DNA of 24,537 nt from JASHVB01 sp049522565 (GCA_049522565.1 JBEKNT010000080.1:1-24537), one strand, 5' to 3'. Numbered from the stretch's first letter, positions 16,060-23,495 are shown. Numbers and translations: made by a program. The notes: generated from the letters alone by a model not told the origin.

Positions 16060-17187
16060 ATGAGCGCGACCGAGCTTGTCGTCAGCGCCGGAGCCGTCAT
16101 CGCGCTGCGGCTGTTCGACGTGGCCTACGCGATCGACCTCGCCGGCGCGGAAGCCCTGTGGGCGGCGCAGGCGCGCGCGTCCAGCCGGCTCCGCCTCACC
16201 GCCACGCCCCCCAAGGCCATGGCGTTCGGCGTGCCGCCGCTCGCCCTCGCGCTGGACCCGGTCACGCTCGAACTCGGCGGGGAGACCGTGCAGGCCGGCG
16301 TGACTGCGCGGCTGTACGACTTCGGCGCCATCTCCATCGCCTTGCGCGTGCCGATCGCCGGCATGGACTGGTCCGATTTCGTCCACCGCCTGAACCAGGT
16401 GGACCGCACGCTCGGGGGAGGCACGGCCGCCGGGCCGTGGACCCAGTTGCTGGCGCAGGTGCGCGGCCCGCTCGCCGCGGCGCTGGAACGCCCGGAAAAA
16501 TCCACCATCGAGGAAGACTATCTGGTCGGGCTGGTCCAGGCCTTCGATCAGCCCCTCTCCGCCGCTGCCCTCCAGCAGCATGTCGACCTGGTCCCCCTGC
16601 TCTCGGGTGAGCAACGCGCGCTGTCGGATGGGGCGAGGCAGGACCTGCTGCGTCAGCGGTTCTCCTATTACACCGACGACCTCGTCGTACTGACCTGGGA
16701 CCGCGCCTTCATCTACGAGCCGCGAGGCGATTCCGACGTGCTGGACGTGCTGGAGGTCGCCAACGCCCAGTTGCTGGAAATGCGCTACTATGACGAGTTG
16801 CTGGATGATGAACTGCCGCGCATGTACGAGCTCGTCGCCAGCGCGCGCCGCGCCGCCAGTCTGCGCGGCTCCCGCCGTTTCGCTGAGCTGGCACGCGGGC
16901 TCTACACGCTGGTCGCCGAGGTGACCGAACTCACCGAGCGGGTCGACAACGCCTTGCAGGTCACCGAAGACGTCTACCTCGCCCGCATCTACAGCGCGGC
17001 GCTGGAGCTGTTCCGCGTCCGCTCCGTCAGCGCCGCGGTGGACCGCAAGCTGGCGATCATCCGCGATACCTATACCGCGCTGCATGACGAGGCTGCCGCC
17101 AGGCGGGCGGAATTGCTGGAATTGCTCATCGTGCTGCTGATCGTCATCGAGGTGGTACTCGCCCTGATCCCGCTGCTGCGGCACTGA
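16060..17187 (+). CDS. RMD1/DUF155-family membrane protein
   Basis: A 375-aa protein whose C-terminal half matches the RMD1/RMND1 (DUF155) pattern: LLEMRYYDELLDDELPRMYEL, then VDRKLAIIRDTYTALHDEA, a charged helix, and a final membrane segment LLELLIVLLIVIEVVLALIPLL with the family's conserved Glu within hydrophobic residues. The N-terminal half (about 1-150) is a soluble domain. Eukaryotic relatives support mitochondrial translation; the bacterial role is not established. The frame is open upstream to 15697 but that part runs across the SRP RNA gene, so the ATG at 16060 is chosen although it lacks a clear SD. Confidence 0.75.
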   Translation: MSATELVVSAGAVIALRLFDVAYAIDLAGAEALWAAQARASSRLRLTATPPKAMAFGVPPLALALDPVTLELGGETVQAGVTARLYDFGAISIALRVPIAGMDWSDFVHRLNQVDRTLGGGTAAGPWTQLLAQVRGPLAAALERPEKSTIEEDYLVGLVQAFDQPLSAAALQQHVDLVPLLSGEQRALSDGARQDLLRQRFSYYTDDLVVLTWDRAFIYEPRGDSDVLDVLEVANAQLLEMRYYDELLDDELPRMYELVASARRAASLRGSRRFAELARGLYTLVAEVTELTERVDNALQVTEDVYLARIYSAALELFRVRSVSAAVDRKLAIIRDTYTALHDEAAARRAELLELLIVLLIVIEVVLALIPLLRH

Positions 17188-17235
17188 TACGCCCACGCGT
17201 CATTGCGAGGATACGCCCACCTGTCATTGCGAGGA
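17188..17235 (+). repeat. two tandem 24-bp units, partial copies of the palindromic element
   Basis: TACGCCCACGCGTCATTGCG plus AGGA (17188-17211) is followed directly by a second copy (17212-17235) differing at two bases. The second copy continues into the left arm of the large inverted repeat, so the first looks like a partial duplication of its outer end. Confidence 0.75.
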
Positions 17236-17327
17236 GCGAGGCGACGCGGCAATCCCCAGCGTGATGGGCGGCGGCTCCTCAGGCCGGGGATTGCCGCGTC
17301 GCTTCGCTCCTCGCAATGACAGGTGGG
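17216..17327. repeat. 42-bp near-perfect inverted repeat (CATTGCGAGG type palindromic element)
   Basis: The left arm 17216-17257 and right arm 17286-17327 are reverse complements over 42 bp with a single mismatch that still pairs as G.U in RNA; the loop is 28 nt. Arms contain CATTGCGAGGAGCGAGGCGA, a motif family seen as dispersed palindromes in alphaproteobacterial intergenic DNA. It lies between the DUF155 gene and homospermidine synthase and, if transcribed, would form a very stable hairpin able to act as terminator or mRNA stabiliser. It has no coding content, so it would need a transposase in trans to be mobile. Confidence 0.85.
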
Positions 17328-17429
17328 GCCTGGCGCCACGCCGCATTGCGACGTTGGTGTTGCACGGTGGACCGGCGCGTCGCTGGCCCCTATGCAGCCG
17401 GCCTGCGCACGACCCGGAAGCATCAAGAC

Positions 17430-18842
17430 ATGACGTATTCCGCCGTTCACGCCCGCATCGACGGCCCCCTCGTGATGGTCGGCTTCGGCTCGATCGGCAA
17501 GGGCACCCTGCCGCTGATCCTGCGTCACATCGACGTGGCGCGCGACCGGATGGTGATCATCGACCCGGATGATTCGGCCCGCGCCATCGCCGAATTCGCC
17601 GGCATCCGGTTCGCGCAGGTCGCCTTGCAGCCGGAGACGTTGCGGGAAATCCTGTCGCCGCTGCTGGCGCCCGGCGGATTCCTGGTCAACCTGTCGGTCG
17701 GCGTATCGTCGGTGGCGCTGATCGAACTGTGCCGCGCGCTCGGCGCGCTCTACCTGGACACCTGCATCGAGCCGCCGCCGGGCGGCTACACCGACCCGTC
17801 CAAGTCCATCTCCGAGCGCTCCAACTACGCGATGCGGGAGGCCGCGCTGGCGCTACGCCGCCCCGGCCCCGATCCCACCGCGGTGGTCGCACACGGCGCC
17901 AACCCGGGCCTGGTCAGCCATCTGGTCAAGCGCGCCCTGCTGCACTTGGCGCGCGATCTTGGCCACACCGCCACGCCGCGGGCGCGCGAGGATTGGGCGC
18001 GGCTGGCGCGCGATCTCGGCGTGAAAGGCATCCATATCGCCGAGCGCGACACGCAACGCGCCGGCATCCCCAAGCAGCAGGACGAGTTCGTCAACACCTG
18101 GTCGATCGACGGTTTCCTGTCGGAGGGGCTGCAACCATCGGAGCTCGGCTGGGGTACCCACGAGAAGCAGTTGCCGCCGGATGGCGCGCGGCACGCTTTC
18201 GGCTGCGATGCGGCAATCTATCTGAGCCGCCCCGGCGCCGGCACGCGCGTGCGAAGCTGGACACCCTTGGCCGGCCCGATCCAGGGCTATCTCATCACCC
18301 ACAACGAAGCGATCAGCATCGCCGACTATCTGACGCTACGCGACGGCGATCGTGTGACGTATCGGCCGACCTGCCACTATGCCTACCATCCGTGCGACGA
18401 TGCGATCCTGTCGCTGCATGAGCTGCAAGGCAACGTGTACCGCCAGCAATCGCGCCGGCGCCTGATGAACGACGAGATCGTCGATGGCATCGACGAACTT
18501 GGCGTATTGCTGTTTGGCCATGCCAGAAACGCCTACTGGTATGGCTCGCAGTTGTCGATCGAGGAAACCCGCAGGCTGGCGCCGTACCAGAACGCGACCG
18601 GCCTGCAAGTGACTGCCGCGGTCCTGGCCGGCATGGTCTGGGCGCTGGAGAACCCCCGGCGGGGCGTGCTGGAAGCCGATGAGCTCGATCACGAGCGGGT
18701 CCTTGGCATCATGGAACCGTATCTCGGCCGCATGACCGGCGCGTACACCGACTGGACGCCGCTGGAGGGTCGCGGCGGATTGTTCCCCGAGGATGTCGAT
18801 ACCAGCGATCCATGGCAGTTCAAGAACGTTATTGTGCGATAA
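17430..18842 (+). CDS. hss: homospermidine synthase
   Basis: Makes sym-homospermidine from two putrescines (or putrescine plus spermidine) by NAD-dependent aminobutyl transfer; homospermidine is a major polyamine of many alphaproteobacteria. The 470 aa approximate the family length. The N-terminal Rossmann motif is VMVGFGSIGKG (15-25), with later family stretches such as DTCIEPPPGGY, AHGANPGLVSHLVK, NTWSIDGFLSEGLQP, GWGTHEKQLP and YRPTCHYAYHPCDDA. The ATG at 17430 follows GGAAG by 9 nt; codons upstream to 17316 cross the palindromic element and are not plausible. It stands alone, with SRP RNA copy B starting 90 bp downstream of its stop. Confidence 0.96.
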   Translation: MTYSAVHARIDGPLVMVGFGSIGKGTLPLILRHIDVARDRMVIIDPDDSARAIAEFAGIRFAQVALQPETLREILSPLLAPGGFLVNLSVGVSSVALIELCRALGALYLDTCIEPPPGGYTDPSKSISERSNYAMREAALALRRPGPDPTAVVAHGANPGLVSHLVKRALLHLARDLGHTATPRAREDWARLARDLGVKGIHIAERDTQRAGIPKQQDEFVNTWSIDGFLSEGLQPSELGWGTHEKQLPPDGARHAFGCDAAIYLSRPGAGTRVRSWTPLAGPIQGYLITHNEAISIADYLTLRDGDRVTYRPTCHYAYHPCDDAILSLHELQGNVYRQQSRRRLMNDEIVDGIDELGVLLFGHARNAYWYGSQLSIEETRRLAPYQNATGLQVTAAVLAGMVWALENPRRGVLEADELDHERVLGIMEPYLGRMTGAYTDWTPLEGRGGLFPEDVDTSDPWQFKNVIVR

Positions 18843-18931
18843 GCCTGCCCGCACAGCGGGGTTGCGCCGCGCGATGGGGGTTGGCCGCGAAGCGGGGTTG
18901 CGGCGCGAAGCCGGCCGATCTCCGGCCTGCC

Positions 18932-18960
18932 TTGTCCCCCTCCCCCCGAAGCGTGATATG
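18932..18960 (+). promoter_or_regulatory. promoter of SRP RNA copy B
   Basis: TTGTCC (18932-18937) and GATATG (18955-18960) with a 17-nt spacer, almost identical to the copy A promoter (one change in the -35, identical -10 and same distance to the RNA start). Upstream of 18932 the similarity to copy A stops. Confidence 0.55.
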
Positions 18961-18967
18961 CACCCCT

Positions 18968-19064
18968 GGGAGGTCGGCGGCGGACGGGCGCCGCGCCACC
19001 CCGGTGAGATCCGCAAGGAAGCCGCCGCAACGATCTTCCGCCCGGGTCGTCCGTCCGGCCTCCC
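18968..19064 (+). ncRNA. diverged second SRP RNA gene, copy B
   Basis: A 97-nt paralogue of copy A, just before dnaX. The core at 19003-19026 reads GGTGAGATCC, GCAA tetraloop (19013-19016), GGAAGCCGCC. The tetraloop changes from GGAA to GCAA but remains GNRA. The terminal 10-bp stem (18968-18977 with 19055-19064) is complete and has one compensatory A-U to G-C change. The next helix (18980-18986 with 19048-19054) is more regular than in copy A. In the symmetric loop, the outer C.A pair becomes G-C and the inner G.A becomes A.A, while the central A.C and G.G pairs contacted by Ffh are kept. One C is added in the asymmetric loop. Either a functional variant or an early pseudogene. Confidence 0.75.
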
Positions 19065-19122
19065 GTCCGCAACCGCTTGCCACAGAGGATGGCCGCCGCG
19101 CCGGCCAGGTCAATCGCCCCGC

Positions 19123-21153
19123 ATGTCCGGCCTGTTCCAGGACGATCCGCCGACCGAGGATCTGCCGCCGCCACCGCCGGACGGCCCCGGCCTGTTCGGC
19201 GACAGCCTGCCTGCGCCCCTACCGGCCGGCCCCGGACTGTTCGGTGACTCGGCCGCGGCGGCGGCCGCACCGACCCACGCGACCGCCTACCGAGTCCTGG
19301 CGCGCAAATACCGCCCCACCCGATTCGACGACCTGATCGGCCAGGAAGCGATGGTGCGCATCCTGCGCAATGCCTTCGCGCTGAACCGGGTGGCGCACGC
19401 CTTTATGCTGACCGGCGTCAGGGGGGTAGGAAAGACCACCACCGCCCGCATCATCGCCCGCGCGCTGAACTGCATCGGCCCCGACGGCAATGGCGGTCCC
19501 ACCGCCGACCCCTGCGGCGTCTGCCCCAACTGCACCGCCATCCTCGCCGACCGCCACCCCGACGTGGTGGAGATGGACGCCGCCTCCCGCACCGGCGTGG
19601 ACGACGTACGCGAGATCATCGAGGCGACCCGCTACCGCCCGATCCAGGCACGCACCAAGGTGTTCGTCATCGACGAAGTCCACATGCTGTCGCGCAACGC
19701 CTTCAATGCGCTGCTGAAGACGCTGGAAGAGCCGCCGCCTCATGTGAAGTTCGTGTTCGCCACCACCGAACTGCGCAAGGTGCCGATCACCGTGCTATCG
19801 CGCTGCCAGCGCTTCGACCTGCGCCGCGTGCGGGTGACCGAGCTGCACGCCCACTTCGCCCGCATCGCCACGCAGGAGGGCGTCGCGATCGAGCCCGCCG
19901 CGCTCGACCAGATCGCCCGTGCCGCCGACGGCTCCGTGCGCGACGGTCTCTCCCTGCTCGACCAGGCGATCGCCCAGGCGGACGGCGCGGTGACTGAGAG
20001 CATCGTCATCGACATGCTCGGCCTGGCGGACCGGGGGCTGGTGTTCGAGCTGTTCGAGATGGTGATGGCAGGCAACCCTCGGCCGGCCTTGCAGATCACC
20101 GACCGCATGTATGAGCGCGGCGCCGACCTGGGCGTGGTGCTGCAAGACCTGCTGGAACTGGTGCACACGCTGACCCGGCTGAAAGCCGTCCCGGCGCTGC
20201 GCGACAGCCCGGACCTGCCCGAAGCCGAGCGCACGCGCGGCGCCGCGCTCGCCGACCGGCTTTCGGTGCCCGCGCTGGCGCGCGCCTGGCAGATGCTGCT
20301 GAAGGGCGTCGGCGAGGTCGAAGCGGCGCCGGACCGGCGCGCCGCGGCCGAGATGGTGCTGATCCGCCTGTGCCACGTCGCCGACCTGCCGCCGCCGGGC
20401 GACCTAGTGCGCCGCCTGACCACCGCCGCGGGGAATGTCCAAGGGAACGCCGCCACGGGTGCTGGCCACGGCAGCCCCGCCACCGGCGCCAGCCAGGGGA
20501 ACGCCGCGACCGGCTCAGCCCCGATGCCGTCCCCCGGCGGCGGAGGCCGGGCCATGGCCGGGGGCGCCTCGGTGGCGTTCGCCGCACCGGATGCCACCCT
20601 GGCCGCGGCGCCGCTGGTCAGCACCGCGCCGGACCCGGCCGCGCTCGGCAGGACGGACGCCGCCCCTGCCCCGCCGCATTTCACCAGTTTCCGCGAGGTG
20701 ACCGCCTTCGTCGCCGAGCAACGCCAGGCGATGCTGCACGCGCACCTGTTGCACTCCGCCCACCTGGTGCGCTTCGCCCCACCGGTGATCGAGTTGCGGC
20801 CGCAACCCGAAGCACCCAGGGACCTCGCGCCGAAGCTCGCCACCCTGCTGACCGAGGCCACCGGCACACGCTGGACCATCGCACTGTCCACCGCCACGGG
20901 CGAGCCGACCCTGGCGGAGCAAGGCAACGCCGCCGATGCGGCCCGGCGGGCGACGGCCGCGGACCATCCGCTGGTGCGCGCCATTCTCGACGCGTTCCCC
21001 GGGGCACGCATCGACTCGGTGCATGACACGACGGCCGACGCCTATGGCCTGCCGGCAACGCCCGTCCCCGCGCTGAACGCGGACGACGCGGAGATGCCGG
21101 ACTTCGCCCCGCCCGACGCTGACTTTTCCGAAGACATGGAGCCAGACGCATGA
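19123..21153 (+). CDS. dnaX: DNA polymerase III subunit gamma/tau
   Basis: Clamp-loader ATPase of the replicase. The 676-aa protein has an AAA+ domain with Walker A GVRGVGKTT (98-106), a Zn-binding set C117, C131, C134, C137, Walker B FVIDEVH (181-187), and a sensor SRC motif, then a Gly/Ala/Pro-rich linker and the tau C-terminal region. Before the AAA+ domain is an N-terminal extension of about 50 residues with GPGLFGDS twice. The ATG at 19123 is chosen because the longer frame to 18793 would translate SRP RNA copy B and overlap hss. No strong SD. I see no A-rich slippery site for programmed gamma production. Overlaps ybaB by ATGA. Confidence 0.96.
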   Translation: MSGLFQDDPPTEDLPPPPPDGPGLFGDSLPAPLPAGPGLFGDSAAAAAAPTHATAYRVLARKYRPTRFDDLIGQEAMVRILRNAFALNRVAHAFMLTGVRGVGKTTTARIIARALNCIGPDGNGGPTADPCGVCPNCTAILADRHPDVVEMDAASRTGVDDVREIIEATRYRPIQARTKVFVIDEVHMLSRNAFNALLKTLEEPPPHVKFVFATTELRKVPITVLSRCQRFDLRRVRVTELHAHFARIATQEGVAIEPAALDQIARAADGSVRDGLSLLDQAIAQADGAVTESIVIDMLGLADRGLVFELFEMVMAGNPRPALQITDRMYERGADLGVVLQDLLELVHTLTRLKAVPALRDSPDLPEAERTRGAALADRLSVPALARAWQMLLKGVGEVEAAPDRRAAAEMVLIRLCHVADLPPPGDLVRRLTTAAGNVQGNAATGAGHGSPATGASQGNAATGSAPMPSPGGGGRAMAGGASVAFAAPDATLAAAPLVSTAPDPAALGRTDAAPAPPHFTSFREVTAFVAEQRQAMLHAHLLHSAHLVRFAPPVIELRPQPEAPRDLAPKLATLLTEATGTRWTIALSTATGEPTLAEQGNAADAARRATAADHPLVRAILDAFPGARIDSVHDTTADAYGLPATPVPALNADDAEMPDFAPPDADFSEDMEPDA

Positions 21154-21473
21154 AGAACCTCGGCGGCCTGATGAAGCAGGCGCAGCAGATGCAGGCGAAG
21201 ATGCAGGAGATGCAGGCGAAGCTGGAAACCCTGGAGATCACCGGCGAGTCCGGCGCCGGCCTGGTGCGCGTGACGCTGAACGGCAAGGGCGAGATGAAGG
21301 GCGTGAAGCTCGACCCGAAGCTGGCCGACCCGGCGGATATGGAGATGCTGGAGGACCTGATCATCGCCGCCCACCGCGACGCCAAGGACAAGATCGACAC
21401 CCAGACCGCAGCCGAAATGCAGAAGGTCACCGGCGGCTTGCAGCTCCCGCCCGGGATGAAGCTGCCGTTCTGA
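21150..21473 (+). CDS. ybaB: YbaB/EbfC family nucleoid-associated protein
   Basis: A 107-aa DNA-binding protein that forms dimers around duplex DNA and is almost always encoded next to dnaX. MKNLGGLMKQAQQMQAKMQEMQAKL is the typical Met/Gln-rich first helix, followed by the VRVTLNGKGEMKGVKLD strands and the EDLIIAAHRDAKDKI helix. Starts by ATGA overlap with the dnaX stop. The usual next gene in this order, recR, is absent. Confidence 0.95.
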   Translation: MKNLGGLMKQAQQMQAKMQEMQAKLETLEITGESGAGLVRVTLNGKGEMKGVKLDPKLADPADMEMLEDLIIAAHRDAKDKIDTQTAAEMQKVTGGLQLPPGMKLPF

Positions 21474-21911
21474 ATGGCCGCCGCAGCAGCGCAGGACCGG
21501 GTGGTGTTCGATACCAAGGTGGCGATCCTGGTGCTGGAAGACCTGCCGGTCTGGCAGAAGCTGAACGTGACCGCGTTCCTCGCCACCGGCATCGCCGGCG
21601 CGGCGCCCGAGGCGATGGGCGAGCCCTACGAAGACGCCACCGGTCGTCGCTACGCGCCCCTGCTGGGTCAGCCCATGCTGGTGTTCGCCGCGAAGCCGCA
21701 TGCGTTGCTGCGCGCCCACCGCAGCGCGATCGAGCATGGCCTGACCTGCGCCGTCTATGTCCGCGCGATGTTCACGACCGGCCACGATGCGGCGAACCGT
21801 GCCGCGTTCAAGGCCGAACCGGCGGATACCCCCGATCTGGTGGGTATCGCATTACGCGGGCCGAAGAAAGACGTCGACCGGGCGACGAAGCACGCGTCGC
21901 TGCATGCCTAG
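21474..21911 (+). CDS. DUF2000 family protein
   Basis: A 145-aa protein with the DUF2000 pattern: DTKVAILVLEDLPVWQKLNV, TAFLATGIAG, GEPYEDATGRRYAPLLGQP and MLVFAA. The family has a peptidyl-tRNA-hydrolase-2-like fold; function is not established. The ATG directly follows the ybaB stop (TGAATG), so it is probably translated from the same message and occupies the place where recR often lies. Confidence 0.85.
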   Translation: MAAAAAQDRVVFDTKVAILVLEDLPVWQKLNVTAFLATGIAGAAPEAMGEPYEDATGRRYAPLLGQPMLVFAAKPHALLRAHRSAIEHGLTCAVYVRAMFTTGHDAANRAAFKAEPADTPDLVGIALRGPKKDVDRATKHASLHA

Positions 21912-22007
21912 GTCCGGCGTTCTTCCAGGATGGGCGGGCCGAGATGAGGGCCACAGACATACGTGGCACTGATGCTTCGCTCCGGGCGGGGCGCGGACAT
22001 TTTAATC

Positions 22008-22091
22008 TCAGATGATCGCAAGCAGCCGCAATCCAAGTCCGAGGATGAGTGCCACGCCAAAAAGCAGGACCAGCCAGTCACCCGCTCGCAT
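22008..22091 (-). CDS. possible 27-aa single-helix membrane peptide
   Basis: MRAGDWLVLLFGVALILGLG followed by LRLLAII: one hydrophobic helix with a polar N-terminus. AAGGGG lies about 10 nt upstream of the ATG. It begins 28 bp after the stop of the 52-aa gene on the same strand and in the same frame. The coding claim rests on the SD, the clean hydrophobic profile and position; nothing else supports it. Confidence 0.35.
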   Translation of the reverse strand: MRAGDWLVLLFGVALILGLGLRLLAII

Positions 22092-22118
22092 CCGTGGGTC
22101 GCCCCTTAACCACGTGCC

Positions 22119-22277
22119 CTAGACAAGCTGTCTTTCAGCGGCTTCCTTGTGGTCCGCCAGACGTTCCATCTCTGCCGCCGCCTGAGCAAGGCGTTCACCG
22201 GTGGCCGCGTCGTCGATTTCGATCATCCACTGCCTCACCGTATTAGCCCAAATCCGCAGTTCCTTGGCCGTGGCCAT
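22119..22277 (-). CDS. small conserved-looking 52-aa protein
   Basis: MATAKELRIWANTVRQWMIE... is 52 aa, helical and charged, ending AAEMERLADHKEAAERQLV. It resembles short orphan proteins of alphaproteobacteria that begin MAT-x-x-ELR-x-WA; function unknown. The SD is the best in the window: AAAGGAGGA with 8 nt to the ATG. Its start overlaps the last 35 bp of the PAS-like ORF in another frame, so translation may be coupled. It falls below usual ORF length cut-offs. Confidence 0.65.
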   Translation of the reverse strand: MATAKELRIWANTVRQWMIEIDDAATGERLAQAAAEMERLADHKEAAERQLV

Positions 22278-22785
22278 GTTGTTGTCCTCCTTTGTGGGCG
22301 AACATAATCAGGCAATGTGTGATGATCTGGCCTGTGTTGCTCATCGGTACGAACAACCAATGCATCGTGCGTCTGCCGCCTGGTGTGCGTACTCGTGCAT
22401 TGCCATAAATTGGGGTTTCCTGCCGAATGAGGCGCGCGAGCGTTTCACCAAGTCGCAGGTTGTAGCGTGCAAGGTGCGCATCGCTTGCCTTTGCTCCGGT
22501 CAGATCCATGCCCATGCACGCAGCACATGCTGGTGCGAAGCGCTCGAAGATCCATTCATCCGTCGCCTGGGTCCGAACAAGGATATGAATGCTGTCGGCA
22601 AGGTCCCTGAACGCTGCCAGGTCCAGACATTTTGGTACGTAGATCTCCGCATCGAACAGCACACGGAACAGGGCGACGAACCGACCGATCGGGCCTGGCA
22701 GGGGTTGTGGGGCGTCTAATTGGCCGAGGCGAGGAATGTAAAACTCGCCTGGTTGCAGGGATCTGCCTTTGGGGACGAATGGCAT
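22243..22785 (-). CDS. PAS-like domain protein
   Basis: A 180-aa ORF: an N-terminal segment (PRLGQLDAPQPLPGPIGRFVALFRVLFD), then a PAS-like stretch with RFAPACAACMGMDLTGAKAS and YGNARVRTPGGRRTMHWLFVPMSN, the order expected for the F-alpha helix and final strands of a PAS fold. No output domain follows, so a role in signalling is only inferred. The SD is modest (GGAG about 13 nt upstream). A plus-strand ORF covers much of the same DNA but its composition (many Cys, Trp, His) is less protein-like. The last residues overlap the start of the 52-aa gene. Confidence 0.5.
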   Translation of the reverse strand: MPFVPKGRSLQPGEFYIPRLGQLDAPQPLPGPIGRFVALFRVLFDAEIYVPKCLDLAAFRDLADSIHILVRTQATDEWIFERFAPACAACMGMDLTGAKASDAHLARYNLRLGETLARLIRQETPIYGNARVRTPGGRRTMHWLFVPMSNTGQIITHCLIMFAHKGGQQHGHGQGTADLG

Positions 22786-22800
22786 CTCGCTTCAACTCCG

Positions 22801-23151
22801 TCATGCCATATTGGCGGCGTCGGGCGCAGCCGCCCCGTGCCGAGCGCCCTCGGCTCCCCTGCTATGCGCGGCGATGATTGCGTCGGCCGGCCCTCCCATC
22901 GGGATCCGGTGGCCGCCAAGGGTCGAGACCGGAAAGCTGTCGATGATAGCGGTGTAAAGGCTACGGGCTGGCGCCACACGAGCAGCGGCGGCGATGGACG
23001 GCGGCACGGCGACAATCGCCACTGTCAGGCCTGCAACAATATCCGATCGTAGGGCAGAAATGGCGTAGGACTCGCGCGAAGTCGTGACCAGACTCGGAGC
23101 GAACGGTTCAACGAACGCAGGTTCTGGCGGCGTCCCGACCATCGCAGTCAA
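22801..23151 (-). pseudogene. truncated SulP-family anion transporter (N-terminal fragment)
   Basis: Residues 34-93 read LRSDIVAGLTVAIVAVPPSI and LYTAIIDSFPVSTLGG..., clearly the first membrane segments of a SulP (sulfate/bicarbonate-type) transporter, up to the GGPADAII region. After that the sequence turns into unrelated residues and stops at 116 aa, against about 500 or more for the family with STAS domain. The start is a TTG overlapping the regulator's stop (TTGA) or the ATG at 23142. Only two of the expected 12-14 helices remain, so no transport is possible. Confidence 0.8.
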
Positions 23152-23495
23152 TTCTTTCTTGGCGCTTTAGCTGCGGGATCCTTGGCAGGTGAATACGGCA
23201 ATCGCCTTCGCAAGAATTTCTGGCCGAAAATCGCCTCGTTCATCGGGACGGCCTGCTTGAACCGAACGCCCCGTCCATCACCGAGGCTTCTGACTTTTTC
23301 TCCAATGAGTTCTACGCCGGCGGCATCGAACGCTTCGACGATCTTGGTCAGCGTGTTTACGACGCCCCGCACGTTACCTTCGCTGCTCTCCATCCTCTGG
23401 ATGGTCGGCAGCGATACACCCGAGAGTTCGGCGAGTTGGCGCTGGTCGATGCCAAGCAGCGCTCGCGCGGCCCGCATCTGGGCTCCGGTGATCAT
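23148..23495 (-). CDS. XRE-family helix-turn-helix regulator
   Basis: A 115-aa DNA-binding protein. MITGAQMRAARALLGIDQRQ begins a Cro/cI-type HTH, with the recognition helix in LAELSGVSLPTIQRME, then a small C-terminal segment (VELIGEKVRSLGDGRGVRFK). In alphaproteobacteria this type is frequently found directly upstream of SulP transporters, as here: its stop overlaps the truncated sulP start. It probably regulates that operon and itself; AT-rich palindromes lie 58-90 bp before its start. Confidence 0.9.
   Translation of the reverse strand: MITGAQMRAARALLGIDQRQLAELSGVSLPTIQRMESSEGNVRGVVNTLTKIVEAFDAAGVELIGEKVRSLGDGRGVRFKQAVPMNEAIFGQKFLRRRLPYSPAKDPAAKAPRKN

Noticed and set aside
15535..17196. 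553-aa minus-strand ORF
   Set aside because: Antisense to the DUF155 gene and SRP RNA copy A; low-complexity Gln/Arg/Gly translation with no recognisable motif.
18855..18915. Direct repeats of GCGGGGTTGCG upstream of SRP RNA copy B
   Set aside because: Two short GC-rich copies with imperfect flanks; not enough for an operator or CRISPR-like claim.
18793..19122. Upstream extension of the dnaX reading frame
   Set aside because: It would overlap the end of hss and translate SRP RNA copy B; the residues are Arg/Pro noise and the family start is further downstream.
19740..21029. 429-aa minus-strand ORF
   Set aside because: Antisense to dnaX, with Ser/Ala/Arg-rich composition typical of GC-rich shadows.
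22201..22719. 172-aa plus-strand ORF opposite the PAS-like gene
   Set aside because: Unusually rich in Cys, Trp and His with no domain-like pattern; the minus strand gives the more credible protein and the 52-aa gene with a strong SD.
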